A stretch of 64,000 nucleotides of DNA, from the NCBI GenBank assembly GCA_037074615.1, contig CM073542.1, positions 23,135,568 through 23,199,567 on the forward strand, read 5' to 3'. The position numbers and the translations under genes are program-made. Of this stretch, positions 49,554 to 60,561 are shown piece after piece. This DNA comes from Leucaena leucocephala (taxonomy: Eukaryota; Streptophyta; Magnoliopsida; Fabales; Fabaceae). Within the stretch, counting starts at the first letter, position 1. The number at the start of each line of letters is the position of its first letter. The notes under the pieces are model-generated. The model saw nothing but the letters and a program-made list of their open reading frames with translations, ran no database searches and was not told where the DNA came from.

Positions 49554-51263
49554 TTATTCTTTGTTTTTTTGATACTGTATTATCAATTGTTTCTCATTCT
49601 CTACAGGGGTGTTCATAATTTTCACTTTGTCAAATCCTCTCGGCAATAGATGCCTAGCTTCCAAGTCATCACATAATATTGATGCAAGTTTATTTTTTCC
49701 ACACTTGCAAAGTTCACTACAGAGCTCAGACAAAATACTACAATCAGGAATTACACATCTCCCCATCATGTCTCTCATGACTTGGATGGCTCCATCATAG
49801 TCTTCAGTTTTGCAGAATGTAGATATCAGCTTTTGGAAAGTGCGCTCATTTGGATGGCAATTACTCCTTATCATGCTTTTATAAATTAGAAAGGCACGCT
49901 CTGAGTTCTTTCTCATACACTGCCCAGTAATAAGAGCAGAAGAAGTAGAAGCATTTGGTACCAACTTCTCCTTCTCAAGGTCCTTGACTAGATATGCAGC
50001 TTTCTTTGTCTTACCTTCCTTGCATAATCCCAAAATCAAAGCATTATAAGTCAAAATATCAGGTTTAACCTGATTTCTCGACATTTCCTCATAAAGTCGA
50101 CTGCCCATCTCAATGTCACCAACTTGACCGTATCCCTTTATCAAAGTATTTTAGGTTACAATAGTAGGAGATACATTATTGGCCTTCATTTCAGTGAAAA
50201 TCTTATTTGCTTCATGTAGTTTACCCTCTTTGCAAAATCCATTAATGAGTGTGTTAAATGTGACCACTCCAGGCTGGACCCCATTCTTCTCCATTAAGGA
50301 TTTGATCTTCAACGCCAAAACTAGAAGACCCTTGTTACAGTAACCTGAAATCAGTACATTATACGAAACAATATTTGGACTTAAACCTCTGTTCTCCATT
50401 GTCTCTAACATTTCAACAGCCTCCTGTAGCTTTCCCAACTTACAATAAGCACACATGACCATATTGACCGTATAAACATTTGGTGAAATGCGGTTACGAA
50501 GCATTGCATTGTAGAGGGACAAAACTATATCTGCTCTATGCAATTCCAGCAAAGAGCTTAAATATGCATTGCATGATTCAACAGTAGGGAAAAACCCATA
50601 CTCCTTCATTCGGCAGAAAGTGTCAGTTGCATTTCTGCACTTCTTCATGTGAACAAAAGTCTTGAAAAGAGAGTCAAAAGCCCTAGGCGAAGAATCACAT
50701 ATACGGTAGGAATAGAGTAATGCTTCAAATAGTTTCGAAGGCAAATCTATGACATCTGAAGCAAGAACGTTGCGCAAAACAGTTTCAGCATATTTAAATT
50801 TGTGATTTTTGGTGAGGATATGGATAAGTATGGAATAGGTTTCAAGGGTAAGTGAGTCGGACTTATGACTTTTAGCCCAATTGAAAAACTCAAGTGAGAG
50901 TACATGGTCCTTTTGAATTTTTAGCAGAATATGTTTAACCCTGAAACCTGTTAGACCAGATGTTAACAAGTCAAGTTTGGCCCAGTCTGAGTGAATTAGG
51001 TGGCTGTGAGCTACATTTACAAAATCAAGATCCTGTCCTTTGGGTTCAGGTATTTTTCGATGAGGGATAGGAAATGAGCTTGAAACTCTTATACTTGGTT
51101 TCTGAGGAATTAAGGATTGAATAGAAACGTGTTTGCCAACTAATGGATCAATTAAAGCTGAAAATTGACGAAATGAGATCTTTTTCATTGCTCTAGATTG
51201 TGCAAGCACAGATATATATTTCGCCAAAGGACAATAAAAGAGATTTGTTCTAACAAAAATCAA
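49554..51263 (-). CDS. P-class PPR protein (At4g26680-like) interrupted by one in-frame stop
   Basis: An otherwise continuous single-exon frame of 570 codons is split by a TAA at 50153-50151. Upstream: 370 aa, MIFVRTNLFYCPLAKY start (organelle-type presequence), PEPKGQDLDFVNVAHSHLI, then P-type 35-aa repeats (for example VTFNTLINGFCKEGKLHEA). Downstream, in the same frame: NTLIKGYGQVGDIEMGSRLY through more repeats to a Lys-rich end. The stop falls in the motif T-Y-N-T-L-I, where the family has Tyr (TAC/TAT), so a single third-base change explains it. Both halves match At4g26680, a predicted mitochondrial PPR protein of about 520 aa. No other break was found, so this is a recent mutation, an allele, or a base error. 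If real, the product is cut by about 35%. Confidence 0.85.
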
Positions 51264-53113
51264 CGCTGCTTAGGAAAATTTTCCTCCAATGTAGCAAATG
51301 GAGGAAGGGAAGAAGAGTTGGATAAATTGATTCACTCAAGCCTTCTCCAAGAGAAAATGGGACATATATACTGGACGATGAACCTTATTCCCAACGCGCT
51401 TTCCTCTGAATTCTGAAGCAGAACTTATTATAAATAAAGTCTTCTGCAGCTTGTAAAAAAAAAAAAAAAGTCCTCTGCAGCTTGTGGAAAGAATCTAACT
51501 CAATCTGGAAACAATTTTTGGAGGAGGGGCACATGGAGGCATGGCATAGACCTTCATGGATACTGATTTTCCCGTTGAAGAAAGGTAGAGCCCTAACATT
51601 AAACAAATTACATTCAATTTACATCAAGACACAGTAAATAAGATTCAGCAGACTGATGTACGACCAATCAAAGAATAACACAGCAACCAAAACCAGAAAC
51701 AAGTGACTCAGCTTTAGAGAAGCAAAGAAAAAGAACTGATAAATTCGAGTTTTTGAGAGTGAGAACAAGATCAAAGGTGGGGTCTGGGTGGGGGCTTCTC
51801 CAAATTTCAGTGGGCAGAGCACAGAAACGATGAGAGAGATTTAGTGTAAAAGAAGAGAGATTTAGAGTATAAGAAGAGATTTAGTGTAGCCAGGTACCTG
51901 ATCCCCCAATAATTGAACTCTGCAGCTGTTCGACTTCCGGCGTAGGTGGCGGAAGTCGGAACCCCCAAACTCTCCCAGCTGCGATGATCGGCGCCGTCCA
52001 AGGAGGGTGACGTAAAGGGTTGAGCATCAGCATTTGACGTCCACGCATGTTACCGATCCCATGATAAAAAAAATTATTAGTTCTCCCCCAAACATAATTG
52101 GGGAGTTAATTTGATCCCAAAATTTTATCAAAAGAAAAGAAATCTTGATCCTCATTTTTAATTGTCTCTTCTTTTTTAAATTGAGTATTTATAATTTCTA
52201 TACTACATACTTGTAATTTGTAAGAAAAAAACGCCAAACGACTTGAGTTAATTTTCTCAAAAAAAAAAAAAAACAGAAGCAAAAGTGCAAGCGGGCTTCA
52301 TTTGTCTCATTATACCTTAATACATAGTTTTATTAATAAAAAAAATATCAATATTAAAATTTTAAATATTATAATAATTCATATTTTATGAGATTAGAAA
52401 AGTAAATTAAAACTTTATATAAAATTGAAGGAAAAAAAAAATACACTTATTCACCAAACGCGTATGTTCATTTTATTTAGGCCAACAAAACGCGTACGGT
52501 CGTTCATAGGGATCAACTTTTGGACTCTTATAAATTAAATAAGAAGACATGTGAAACTAAGAGCCAGAACAAAGTATTATTAACACTTAAAAAAACATTT
52601 AGTAATTATATTTTATTATTTTCCTAGTTATATAAACTAATAGCTAACTAACCACGATTGGCTGAAAAATAAAACATAAAAGCAAGACTTTCCATGCGTG
52701 TGTTAACGCTTACTTAAAACATTCAAAGTTTCAAACGAGGGGGAAGCTTAATACATGAATTAATATTGAAGTGATTAAATCTAATTAATTTTTTAATGAA
52801 TAATTAAGACTAATCCTACAACAACTATAATACAATATACTAATACTACTCAACTAATCTCTTGACTTGAATAAAAAGAATTGGTTTACTTGGAGGTCAA
52901 CGTAAAGGATACACTAAGTCTCACCTGCCACATACCCCATGTATTTAAGCACACATATTTAGTTCATACCCAGAATCATCACAAAAGCACTATAAAACTC
53001 CATCAGACCTTTTCTTCTATCAGAGTTTAAGGTTACCTGTCTCTGCACAACCTCAGAAATATTATAGTATTATACTGTGTTTTGCTTTGCTGGTCTCACA
53101 TAGTCAAAACAAC
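51264..53113. other. PPR 5' region, spacer and first HMA promoter
   Basis: 51264-52010 is less AT-rich and probably contains the 5' leader of the minus-strand PPR gene. A reverse frame at 52001-51807 begins MDGADHRSWESLGVPTSATY and has a possible donor (ATCAG|GTACCT) at about 51894, but I know no matching family. 52.05-53.1 kb is AT-rich spacer whose last 600 bp are duplicated upstream of the second HMA gene. Confidence 0.5.
52942..52950 (+). promoter_or_regulatory. TATA-like box, HMA gene 1
   Basis: gtatttaag stands about 170 bp upstream of the ATG at 53114. The same tgtatttaag occurs at about 55864 upstream of HMA gene 2, in otherwise duplicated promoter DNA. Confidence 0.45.
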
Positions 53114-53668
53114 ATGGCGGTGAGCTTCTTCTCTAAAGTGATTTCTATCATCACACACACACACACACTGGCTGATTTTAATCATGCAGTTTGTAATATC
53201 TGTATTCTGTAATTGGTTGCAGAAAAGGATAATTATAAAGGTGGAAGTCCGCAATGAAAAATGCAGAAGCAAGGCCATGAAAATTGCAGCAGTGAGGCAA
53301 GGTAACTTTGAATCCAACATCATCATCTCCTCCTTATCCATTGTTATCAAGTTAATCACTCTTGCTTACGTTTGACTTTCTAACAATATCACGTTTCAGG
53401 AGTGATCTCAATGTCAATGGAAGGAGAAGGAAGAGACCAGTTGGTAGTGACCGGCGAGGGGGTGGACTCGGTGGAGTTGGTGAACGTGCTGAGGAAGAAG
53501 CTAGGGCATGCCACGATTGTGAGCGTGCAAGATGTGGAACCAGCAGAAGAAGAGAAGGAAGAAGAGGAGCAAGAGGTTATTAAGGAAATTGAATATCCTC
53601 CACCCCCTTACTATCAACGAGTCATTTATGATCCATACCATGGCGACAACGGCTTTATTTTGTATTGA
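53114..53668 (+). CDS. HMA-domain protein (HIPP-like), tandem copy 1
   Basis: Exons 53114-53119, 53223-53301, 53400-53668 (354 nt, 117 aa). Exon 1 is only two codons (ATG GCG), a structure shared by all three tandem copies and typical of this group. The HMA ferredoxin-like fold is recognisable: KRIIIKVEVRNEKCRSKAMKI, ISMSMEGEGRDQLVVTGEGVD, LVNVLRKKLGHATIVSVQDV. The metal-binding CxxC is reduced to one Cys (position of NEKCRSK). A Glu-rich linker and a Pro/Tyr-rich tail follow, ending GDNGFILY, so there is no CaaX prenylation box, unlike copy 3. HIPPs are linked to metal homeostasis, stress and susceptibility to pathogens; with one Cys, metal binding here is doubtful. Confidence 0.87.
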
Positions 53669-56000
53669 TCGATCATGACACCCACCAAGCAAATCAACGG
53701 CTTAACAGCTTCAAACATCCTCATCATGAACAATCTCAAGCTGAAGTAACATTAAGAATATATATAATCAAGATCATCATCCACATGCACTTTCCCTTTT
53801 CTTTTGGTAAAAAACGGGGGTGTTTCTGTACGATTATTTAGCTTTATGGAAAGCGAGCTTCTTGTAGATTAAATTTAAACAAGTTGAGTCCAAATAGAAA
53901 CCGATACTATAATTAATCAAGTGTGCATTGTTGATTATATGATTAACAAATATATGTTGGATCCGTGCTAACAGGGCAAGTTGTTGATTTGGTAGAAATG
54001 GGTTTTGATATGTTGGTATTCTCTTATTTTGCTCTGTTGTTTGATTTTTTGCTAATAGTCATAAAAAAAAAAGGGAAAAACATGGTTGTTATAAGTTTGC
54101 CGGTCAACGTTTGTTTGGGTGAACGATTTTTTTGCTACCTTCGAAAAATCGATTTTGTATTATGTTTTTTTTCTTACAATATAAAATCATTTAAAATACT
54201 TAAATCAAGTGAATCTGAATGAAGGTTCTTATAATTTTTCCATTTAAAAAATCTATTTTTAGAGTTCCTGTCATACCAAATATTATTATTTAAGACACGA
54301 TACTTTTAAGCACACTTTTGATTAAAGTTGATACTAAGAATTGGTTATTTAAATGAAAAAATTACATATATCTTCACATGCATGTAGGTTGACCATCACT
54401 TTGTCTCCATATGTTTTTTAAAGGCTTTATGTTCAAAATTTGAACCTCCAGATATTGTTGCCAGTAAAGTTTATCTTTGGGTTAAGTACCCAGTAGCATC
54501 ACCAACCCAACTCCTTTTGAGTTAAGTACAAATTGCATTGGCTTATATTTTGTGAACAAAATTGCTAATTAATTAGAGCGAATCATTTTTTTTTTATAAA
54601 TGAGGGTAATCATCCAAAATAAATAATATTAGTCAATATGGGAATTAACTCCCAAACACTCATTATCGACAAGAGATATCAAATATAAAAAATTAATGTG
54701 ATAGTTAATCTTTTATTAACTATAGCATCTGCCAATATATTTTATCATCTAAAAATATATTGGATTCTCACGTCTCAAGATAGTTGAAGAAGACCCTATA
54801 TTTATAAGACCAATAGGCTATATATATGATTTCCTGGGGATGCCATCATAGCCACGCAGAGGAGAATAGTATTAGAACGGATGACTTTATTCTAAATGTG
54901 CTTGCACCCCTTTTAATTATAGTGACTTTATTCTTCTAGTTAACACTTTCAAGATAATATAAGCTAATATTGATTCAATTTTTTTTCCTAAATACTCATA
55001 ACTCAGACAAAATATTTAAAAATAAAATTAGACTTTAACCCAAATTCTAATTCAATGTAAGTGTTATTCTAATATCAAAATCTAGATAATCATTAAAGTG
55101 ATTGCTCGCCTAATTAAGTTGACAACCAGCACTAGGATTAGAATATATTAATTAATATTGCTCAATATATTACTATACGCAACCTCCTTTTCATTGGCGT
55201 GCATTTTGGCCCCTCTATTAATAAAAAACTATGTGAAACTAATAGCGAGAACAAAATACCTATTATCTATAGGTTTAATTGGCAAAAGGGTGAGACATGT
55301 GACTATTTAGAGCTTACTCGATCCCTATGGAGTATCACTTTATTGTAATTTTAGTCATGATACTTAAGAAGTTATTCTAATTCCTAGATACTTAGATTTA
55401 CGTATGAGAGTAATAGACGGTCCACTCTGCCTGACAATGGTATCGCTTAGGAGGAATAGAGATTTCGCCCTACCTTTAGATCGTGAGTAAGTCAAAACCT
55501 TTTCTAAATTTTTTTATAAAAAAAAATAGCAAGAACAAAATACATATTTTAACTTTTGAAAGGAACATGTTAATTAAGTATTAACACTTGAAATTTGAAA
55601 ACCTTCAGTAATTATATTTTATGTTTCCTAGGCATCATATATAGAAAGAAAGACTTTACATGGCGTGTGTGAACGCTTACTTAGAACATCGGTGGAAACG
55701 AGGGGGAAATTTCATTGATGAATATATTATTGAAATAAGGCTAATTCTACAACTAAAAAACAATGTACTAATACTCAACTAATATATCTCTTGACTTGAA
55801 TAGCAATTTGTGGTTTACTTTTACGTCAATGTAAAAAAATTCAATAAATCTAACCACTTACTTGTATTTAAGTCGACATGTTCGTTTACCCAGAATCATC
55901 ACAAAAGCACACAAAACTTCAGCCACATCAGAATTTAAGGTTCTCTCTCTGCATACAACCTCAGAAATATTGTGTTCTGTTTGGTTCACAAAGTCAAAAC
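53669..56000. other. Spacer between HMA copies 1 and 2
   Basis: 3' UTR to about 53.95 kb, then AT-rich DNA. A family-B SINE lies at 55260-55524. About 55560-56000 repeats the promoter of copy 1 (taattatattttatg, gcgtgtgtgaacgcttactt, aacgaggggga, acccagaatcatcacaaaag), showing that the duplicated unit included the promoter. Confidence 0.65.
55260..55524 (+). mobile_element. SINE, family B, copy 3
   Basis: Best-preserved family-B copy: attggcaaaagggtgagaca (A-box-like), cttactcgatccctatgg (B-box-like), a body with tacttagatttacgtatgag and tagatcgtgagtaagtc, and a T-run then A-run tail. Flanked by a 19-bp target-site duplication with one mismatch, aatagc(g/a)agaacaaaatac, at 55241-55259 and 55525-55543. 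The insertion therefore postdates the HMA duplication. Confidence 0.88.
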
Positions 56001-57080
56001 ATGCCGGTGAGCTTACTCTCAAGTGATTTATGATCTCTCTCTCAAACACACACACAAACACTGGCTGGTTTTAATTAGGCAGCGTGTAACGATCGAATTA
56101 TATGTATTCTGCAATAGGGTCAAAAAAAGATCGTTGTGAAAGTGATGGAAATCCGCGATGAAAAACGCAGAAAAAAGGCCATGATAACTGCAGGAGCGAT
56201 GGAAGGTAACTTGAATCCAACATTTTCTTCTTGTTTTTCATTTTTAGATATATTAAAGAAGTCAAATAAATAAATTAATTATAATTAATATAAAAATTAG
56301 TAGACTAATTTGAGTATATTAAGGAGTATATAATATGAATTCACTTTATGGATTATATTTAATTATAATGAATTGATTTATTTGACTTTCTTAACCTACT
56401 CAAAAAAATTAACTAGCACTTATCTCAATAACTAGAAAGAATATATATTATGAACTATAGATTGATTTTAATAATACTCATTGGCTCGGGAGGAGGATAA
56501 ACAATGAGATGATATGTATAATTTTAATCCAAAAATTAAAGAGCCGTATGGGTTTATGGGCTATTTTTAACTTATATATTCCTTACTATATATCAAGTTC
56601 CCTTTCATTCACCAACGGAGTTAGTCCGAGTGGTAAGCGACTCGATATCGTTTAAGCGAGGTCTCGAACTTGAATCTTGTATCTAAAAAATTATCGTTAG
56701 AAAACTCACTTATTATAGCTAAGTGCGCGACGTGGGTAGAATCCAGATGTAGTCAGAGCAAAGTTTTGGTAAATGGGGTGAGCAACAAAAAAAAAAAGAG
56801 TTCTCTTTCATTCATATTTGACATCTTAATAATATTGTTTTCAGGAGTGTACTCGGTGTCGATAGAAGGAGAAAGAAGAGACCAGGTGGTGGTGGTAGCC
56901 GATGTTGGGGTGGACTCAACCAAATTGGAGAAGAAGCTGAAGAAGGAGCTAGGGGATGCCAGACTTGACATTATGCAAAATGTGAGACCACAAGACGACC
57001 CAGGGGATAGATTTATTAAGGCGATCAGCCTAGCAAGGGGTTTATTTGGTAGTAGGAGGACGCAAGCATCCACCAGATGA
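56001..57080 (+). CDS. HMA-domain protein (HIPP-like), tandem copy 2, degenerate
   Basis: Inferred exons 56001-56006, 56118-56205, 56845-57080 (330 nt, 109 aa). The fold is still readable (KKIVVKVMEIRDEKRRKKAM, VYSVSIEGERRDQVVVVADV, LEKKLKKELGDARLDIMQNV), but the remaining metal-site Cys is Arg and the protein has no Cys. The tail is short and basic (GSRRTQASTR) without a CaaX box. The ancestral intron-1 acceptor is lost (GCAG became TCAA). A cryptic AATAG six bases upstream would keep the frame and add Gly-Gln. Intron 2 has grown to 639 bp, against 98 and 199 in copies 1 and 3, by a MITE and a SINE. It could be a gene with altered function or an early pseudogene. The frame is open throughout, so I keep it as a CDS. 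Confidence 0.65.
56250..56393. mobile_element. Inverted-repeat AT MITE in HMA copy 2 intron
   Basis: Arms of about 35 bp: tattaaagaagtcaaataaa... on the left and ...tttatttgactttcttaa on the right. Same group as the elements at 5655, 29.4 and 59.34 kb. Confidence 0.65.
56612..56799 (+). mobile_element. tRNA-derived SINE, family A, copy 2
   Basis: The head has an A-box-like tagtccgagtggtaagcga and a B-box-like aggtctcgaacttgaatct. The body has gaaaactcactta and gtgggtagaatcc, and the tail is an A run (56788-56798). Flanked by a 16-bp target-site duplication with one mismatch, agttc(c/t)ctttcattca, at 56596-56611 and 56800-56815. It sits inside intron 2 of HMA copy 2 in sense orientation. Confidence 0.9.
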
Positions 57081-57669
57081 ACAATCTCAAGCAAGAAGCC
57101 TAATGCCTCCTTTGCTTTATTTCAAGTTATCTGTGTTGTGTCTACTTTTGTTTTATAGAGCATAATGGCAACGTGGATCCATGTAGCCGAGCGCACCCAA
57201 TAAAAAAAGGCTTGTTGTTGGTTGGTTTGTGTTGTGTCTTTTTTTTTTTTTTCCTTTTCTTTTTCGGTGAGAACAGGGTGTATTTTTAATTTGTACCATA
57301 TATTATTTTATGCAAAAGTTGCTTGTTATATAGATTAATTCTAAACTAGTTCAATTCAAATAGAAGCCTATACTATAGTTAAGCAAGTTTTGATTATAGG
57401 ATTAATCAAATATGTATTAGATCCGTGTTATTAGAGCACATTGGTGATTTGGTAGAAAGTGGTTTCGATGTTTGTGTTCTCTTTTTTGGCCGAGTTAACG
57501 TTGACCATCGTTTAACTTTTGACAAAAATTGATCATATATAATTAATAATTTTAAGGATTATATTGATTCTTTAATTAAAAAAAATTACGGAGATCTTGG
57601 CACTGGTTAATTATAACTCTAGAGACAATAAACAAACTATGCTTTTAATTTTCTAAAAAAATTTAGGAG

Positions 57670-58192
57670 AGAAACTACAAACTCATTTATATAAGATTTT
57701 AGAAACAGGTTTATAAAAAAAATGGATTTTTAGGTAGTTTTTAGAAAAAAAAATTTGGAGAAGAGCTTATAAAAAAAAGTAGTTTTTGAATAAATGAGTG
57801 TTTGGATAGTTATTTCTAAAAATACTTTTATTATTGGTAAATTACGAAAAATGATATAAGTATTAAATGAGGAGAGAGTGTATAAAAAAAAGTAGGAAAG
57901 AGGAAAAATGTTATAAGAAAATGTAGGAAAGAGGAAAGATGATATAAGAAAAAATAGGAGATATGGTATAAGAAAAAGTAGGGGTAGTATAGTAATTAGC
58001 TAGTTCATAAGCTCTTTTACTGTTCTATAAACTACTTTGACCAGTTTATCTGAAACCTTGGTTTTAAACCATAATTTAGTTTAAAAGCCTGTTGGAACAA
58101 ATATAACTATTTATTTTAAAATTTCTTAAAACTTAAATTTTACTCAAACGTAAATTTAAAATCTAAATTTTAGGGAGTTCCAAACACATACT
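57670..58192 (+). repeat. Dispersed repeat R1, copy g
   Basis: Forward copy: aactcatttatataagattt start, gaataaatgagtgtttggat, attggtaaattac, gtataagaaaaagtaggg, gaccagtttatctgaaacct, ttccaaacacata end. Confidence 0.8.
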
Positions 58193-59343
58193 ACATAAAT
58201 CTTGTCATACATATAAGTTGACCATCACTGTCTCCAAAATGTTTTATGAATTAATAAGGAATTTATTTTATTTGAATTATTAAATTCTTTTAATACTTTA
58301 TTGAAGAAATTAGTATTGAATCTAGAAAGTCTACATGAAAGTTTAATATTCACCCCACAAGTTTGCAAGTGATAACGATATATGTGGGAAATATATTTAA
58401 ATAGAGAATAATATATAGAAGGTGGGGCAATTGGGCATGGGAATCTAGGATATGCTTCTGGAAGAAAGTAAAGGATTTGATGTATAATATTTTTTTAAAA
58501 AATAAAGAATTAGGGGTTTATGCACAAATTTCTTGGCTTAGGTGTTGGGATAGGGGAAAATATCTAATTAGTTATATTTATTAATATTGAGATTATGTGT
58601 AACAAGTTCATGCATCCCTAGTGGACTAGAATAGGCCTAAGGTTATCTAGATAAGCGGGCTTATTAAATAAATAAGTAATTTATGTGGGTCCTCAAATAT
58701 AATTTACAACAAATTATCTATCAAGATAATGAAATTGATTAGAGATGTTACACAAAATATAAGCTGAATGGTTCTAGTGGAAAATTGTTATTAGAATTTG
58801 ATAGGAAAATATCTAATAAGTTTAAAAGGATTTTTTATCAAATAACTCTAAGACCAATAATACTATATAATAATAAATATGAGGTTAAAAGGGATAATAA
58901 TAATATAAAATTGGGGGTAATAATAAAAAGATTATCTGATAAGATGGATATACAATTATATATGAAAACATAAGATTATAAATGATCATATAAAAAGGAA
59001 AAGTAGGTGTAGTACTCGTTTGAATGATTTGAATATGTATAAAAAAAATTGTTAGATATTTTAATTTGCAAGGAGGTATGTATGTGTAAAATAAAATGAA
59101 GGTGTTTGTTATTTATATTATGGAGAGGGGAGATAAGTATATTTTACACTATATTTTATTATGTTCCCTAGTCATAAAAACTAATAACGACCTACTTTGG
59201 CTGAACAAAAACAAACAAACAAAAATGCTAGACTTTTGCAGGGCGTGATGCTTGCTCCAGTTTGAAAATTCAAACGAGTGTGGAAAATAATTCAGCCGAA
59301 GTACACGTTCGAAGGAATCATTCAAGAACTAAAAGACAGTATA

Positions 59344-59519
59344 CTAACTCCAATTTTAATCATAAAAAATATTTAACTTTTTTAAATAAATTTAAAAAAT
59401 TAAATAAATCAGTTAATTGTAACTAGTATAAGAATAAGTAGTTACAGTTAATTAATTTATTTGTCTGTTTAAATTTCTCAAAAAAATTAACTGATTCTTA
59501 TAATTAGGATCGGAGGTAG
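59344..59519. mobile_element. Stowaway-type MITE
   Basis: A 176-bp element bounded by TA on both sides. Left end ctaactccaattttaatcat; right end gattcttataattaggatcg then gaggtag. The inverted complement of the right end (ctacctccgatcctaattat) matches the left end and the CTCCCTCCGT-like consensus of Tc1/mariner Stowaway MITEs. Confidence 0.8.
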
Positions 59520-59781
59520 TAATATTCAACTTATCTAATCGACTCTTGATGACGAGGACTTGAATAGCAAGTTGTGGTTTACCTTAAAGTCAATATAAAC
59601 AATTAAGACAGTTAATATCTCAATTACTACTTAAGAACACATATATTCATCAGTTCCCCAGCATCACAAAAGCACACAAAACACGGAATTTTTTTCTTTT
59701 ATCTTAATCCTGTGAAGCTTCTCTCTGCTCAACCTCACAAATATTAGAACTGTGTGTCTAATTGTTCCACATCCTTCAAAC

Positions 59782-60427
59782 ATGCCGGTGAGTTTTAATT
59801 TACTCTCTAAAGTGATTTTAATTGCGCATAGTTTGTAATGGAGAGCACTTGTTTGTTTTTGTAATTGGTTGCAGAAGAAGATAGTTATAAAGGTTGGAGT
59901 CCGCAATGAAAAATGCAGAAGCAAGGCCATGAAAATTGCAGCAGTAGCGCAAGGTACGTAGTTAAATTAACTTCACGTCTTCAACACACACCCCAGCAAT
60001 TTCTAGGAATATGACTTCATCGGTGTTTAGTTTCTTGTTCATTTTGGATTTGTTTATTACAATGTTCTATTACATATACTTTGTAATCCTCCGATTTTAA
60101 TTTCCACAGTCCAAATTTTAGTCTGTGCTCGTCTATTATACTATGATTTTAGGAGTGAGCTCAGTGTCAATGGAAGGAGACGGAAGAGACCAGGTGGTGG
60201 TGACAGGTGAGGGAGTTGACTCGGTCAAACTAACAAACGTGCTTAGAAAGAAGTTAGGGCATGCCTCAATTGTGAGTGTGCAAGATGCGAAACCAGAAGA
60301 CAAGAAGAAGGAAGATGAAGGGAAGCCAATTGAGTATTTTGGATATTATGGTCCCTATCCTCCAACTCCTTACTATCATCAAGCCGTGTACGATCCTTAC
60401 CCTAACAATTCTTGCTCTATCCTGTGA
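59782..60427 (+). CDS. Heavy-metal-associated isoprenylated plant protein (HIPP), tandem copy 3
   Basis: Exons 59782-59787 (ATG CCG), 59875-59953, 60153-60427 (360 nt, 119 aa). HMA fold: KKIVIKVGVRNEKCRSKAMK, VSSVSMEGDGRDQVVVTGEG, LTNVLRKKLGHASIVSVQDA. A Lys/Asp/Glu-rich linker and a Tyr/Pro-rich segment (YYGPYPPTPYYHQ) lead to the C-terminus NNSCSIL, where CSIL is a CaaX box for prenylation and membrane attachment. Only one Cys remains in the HMA loop. It is the best-preserved member of the cluster and the only one that meets the HIPP definition. The two-codon first exon and both intron positions match copies 1 and 2. Confidence 0.9.
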
Positions 60428-60561
60428 GCTTATCTTGCTATTCCATTAATTAAGTACGAGGAGCTTGGTGGCAGCCGTACTTAATATTTATATTTCATAA
60501 GTACCGCTTGTAATGGTTTTTATAATATAGTCTTAATAAAAGATATCTCTTTTTTCCTTTT

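Larger units (their letters stand above)
57081..59781. other. Spacer between HMA copies 2 and 3
   Basis: 3' UTR-like to about 57.3 kb; R1 repeat copy g (57670-58192); AT-rich DNA; from about 59.15 kb a diverged copy of the HMA promoter region (gactttt, aacgagtg, cagcatcacaaaagcacaca), interrupted by a Stowaway MITE at 59344-59519. Confidence 0.6.
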
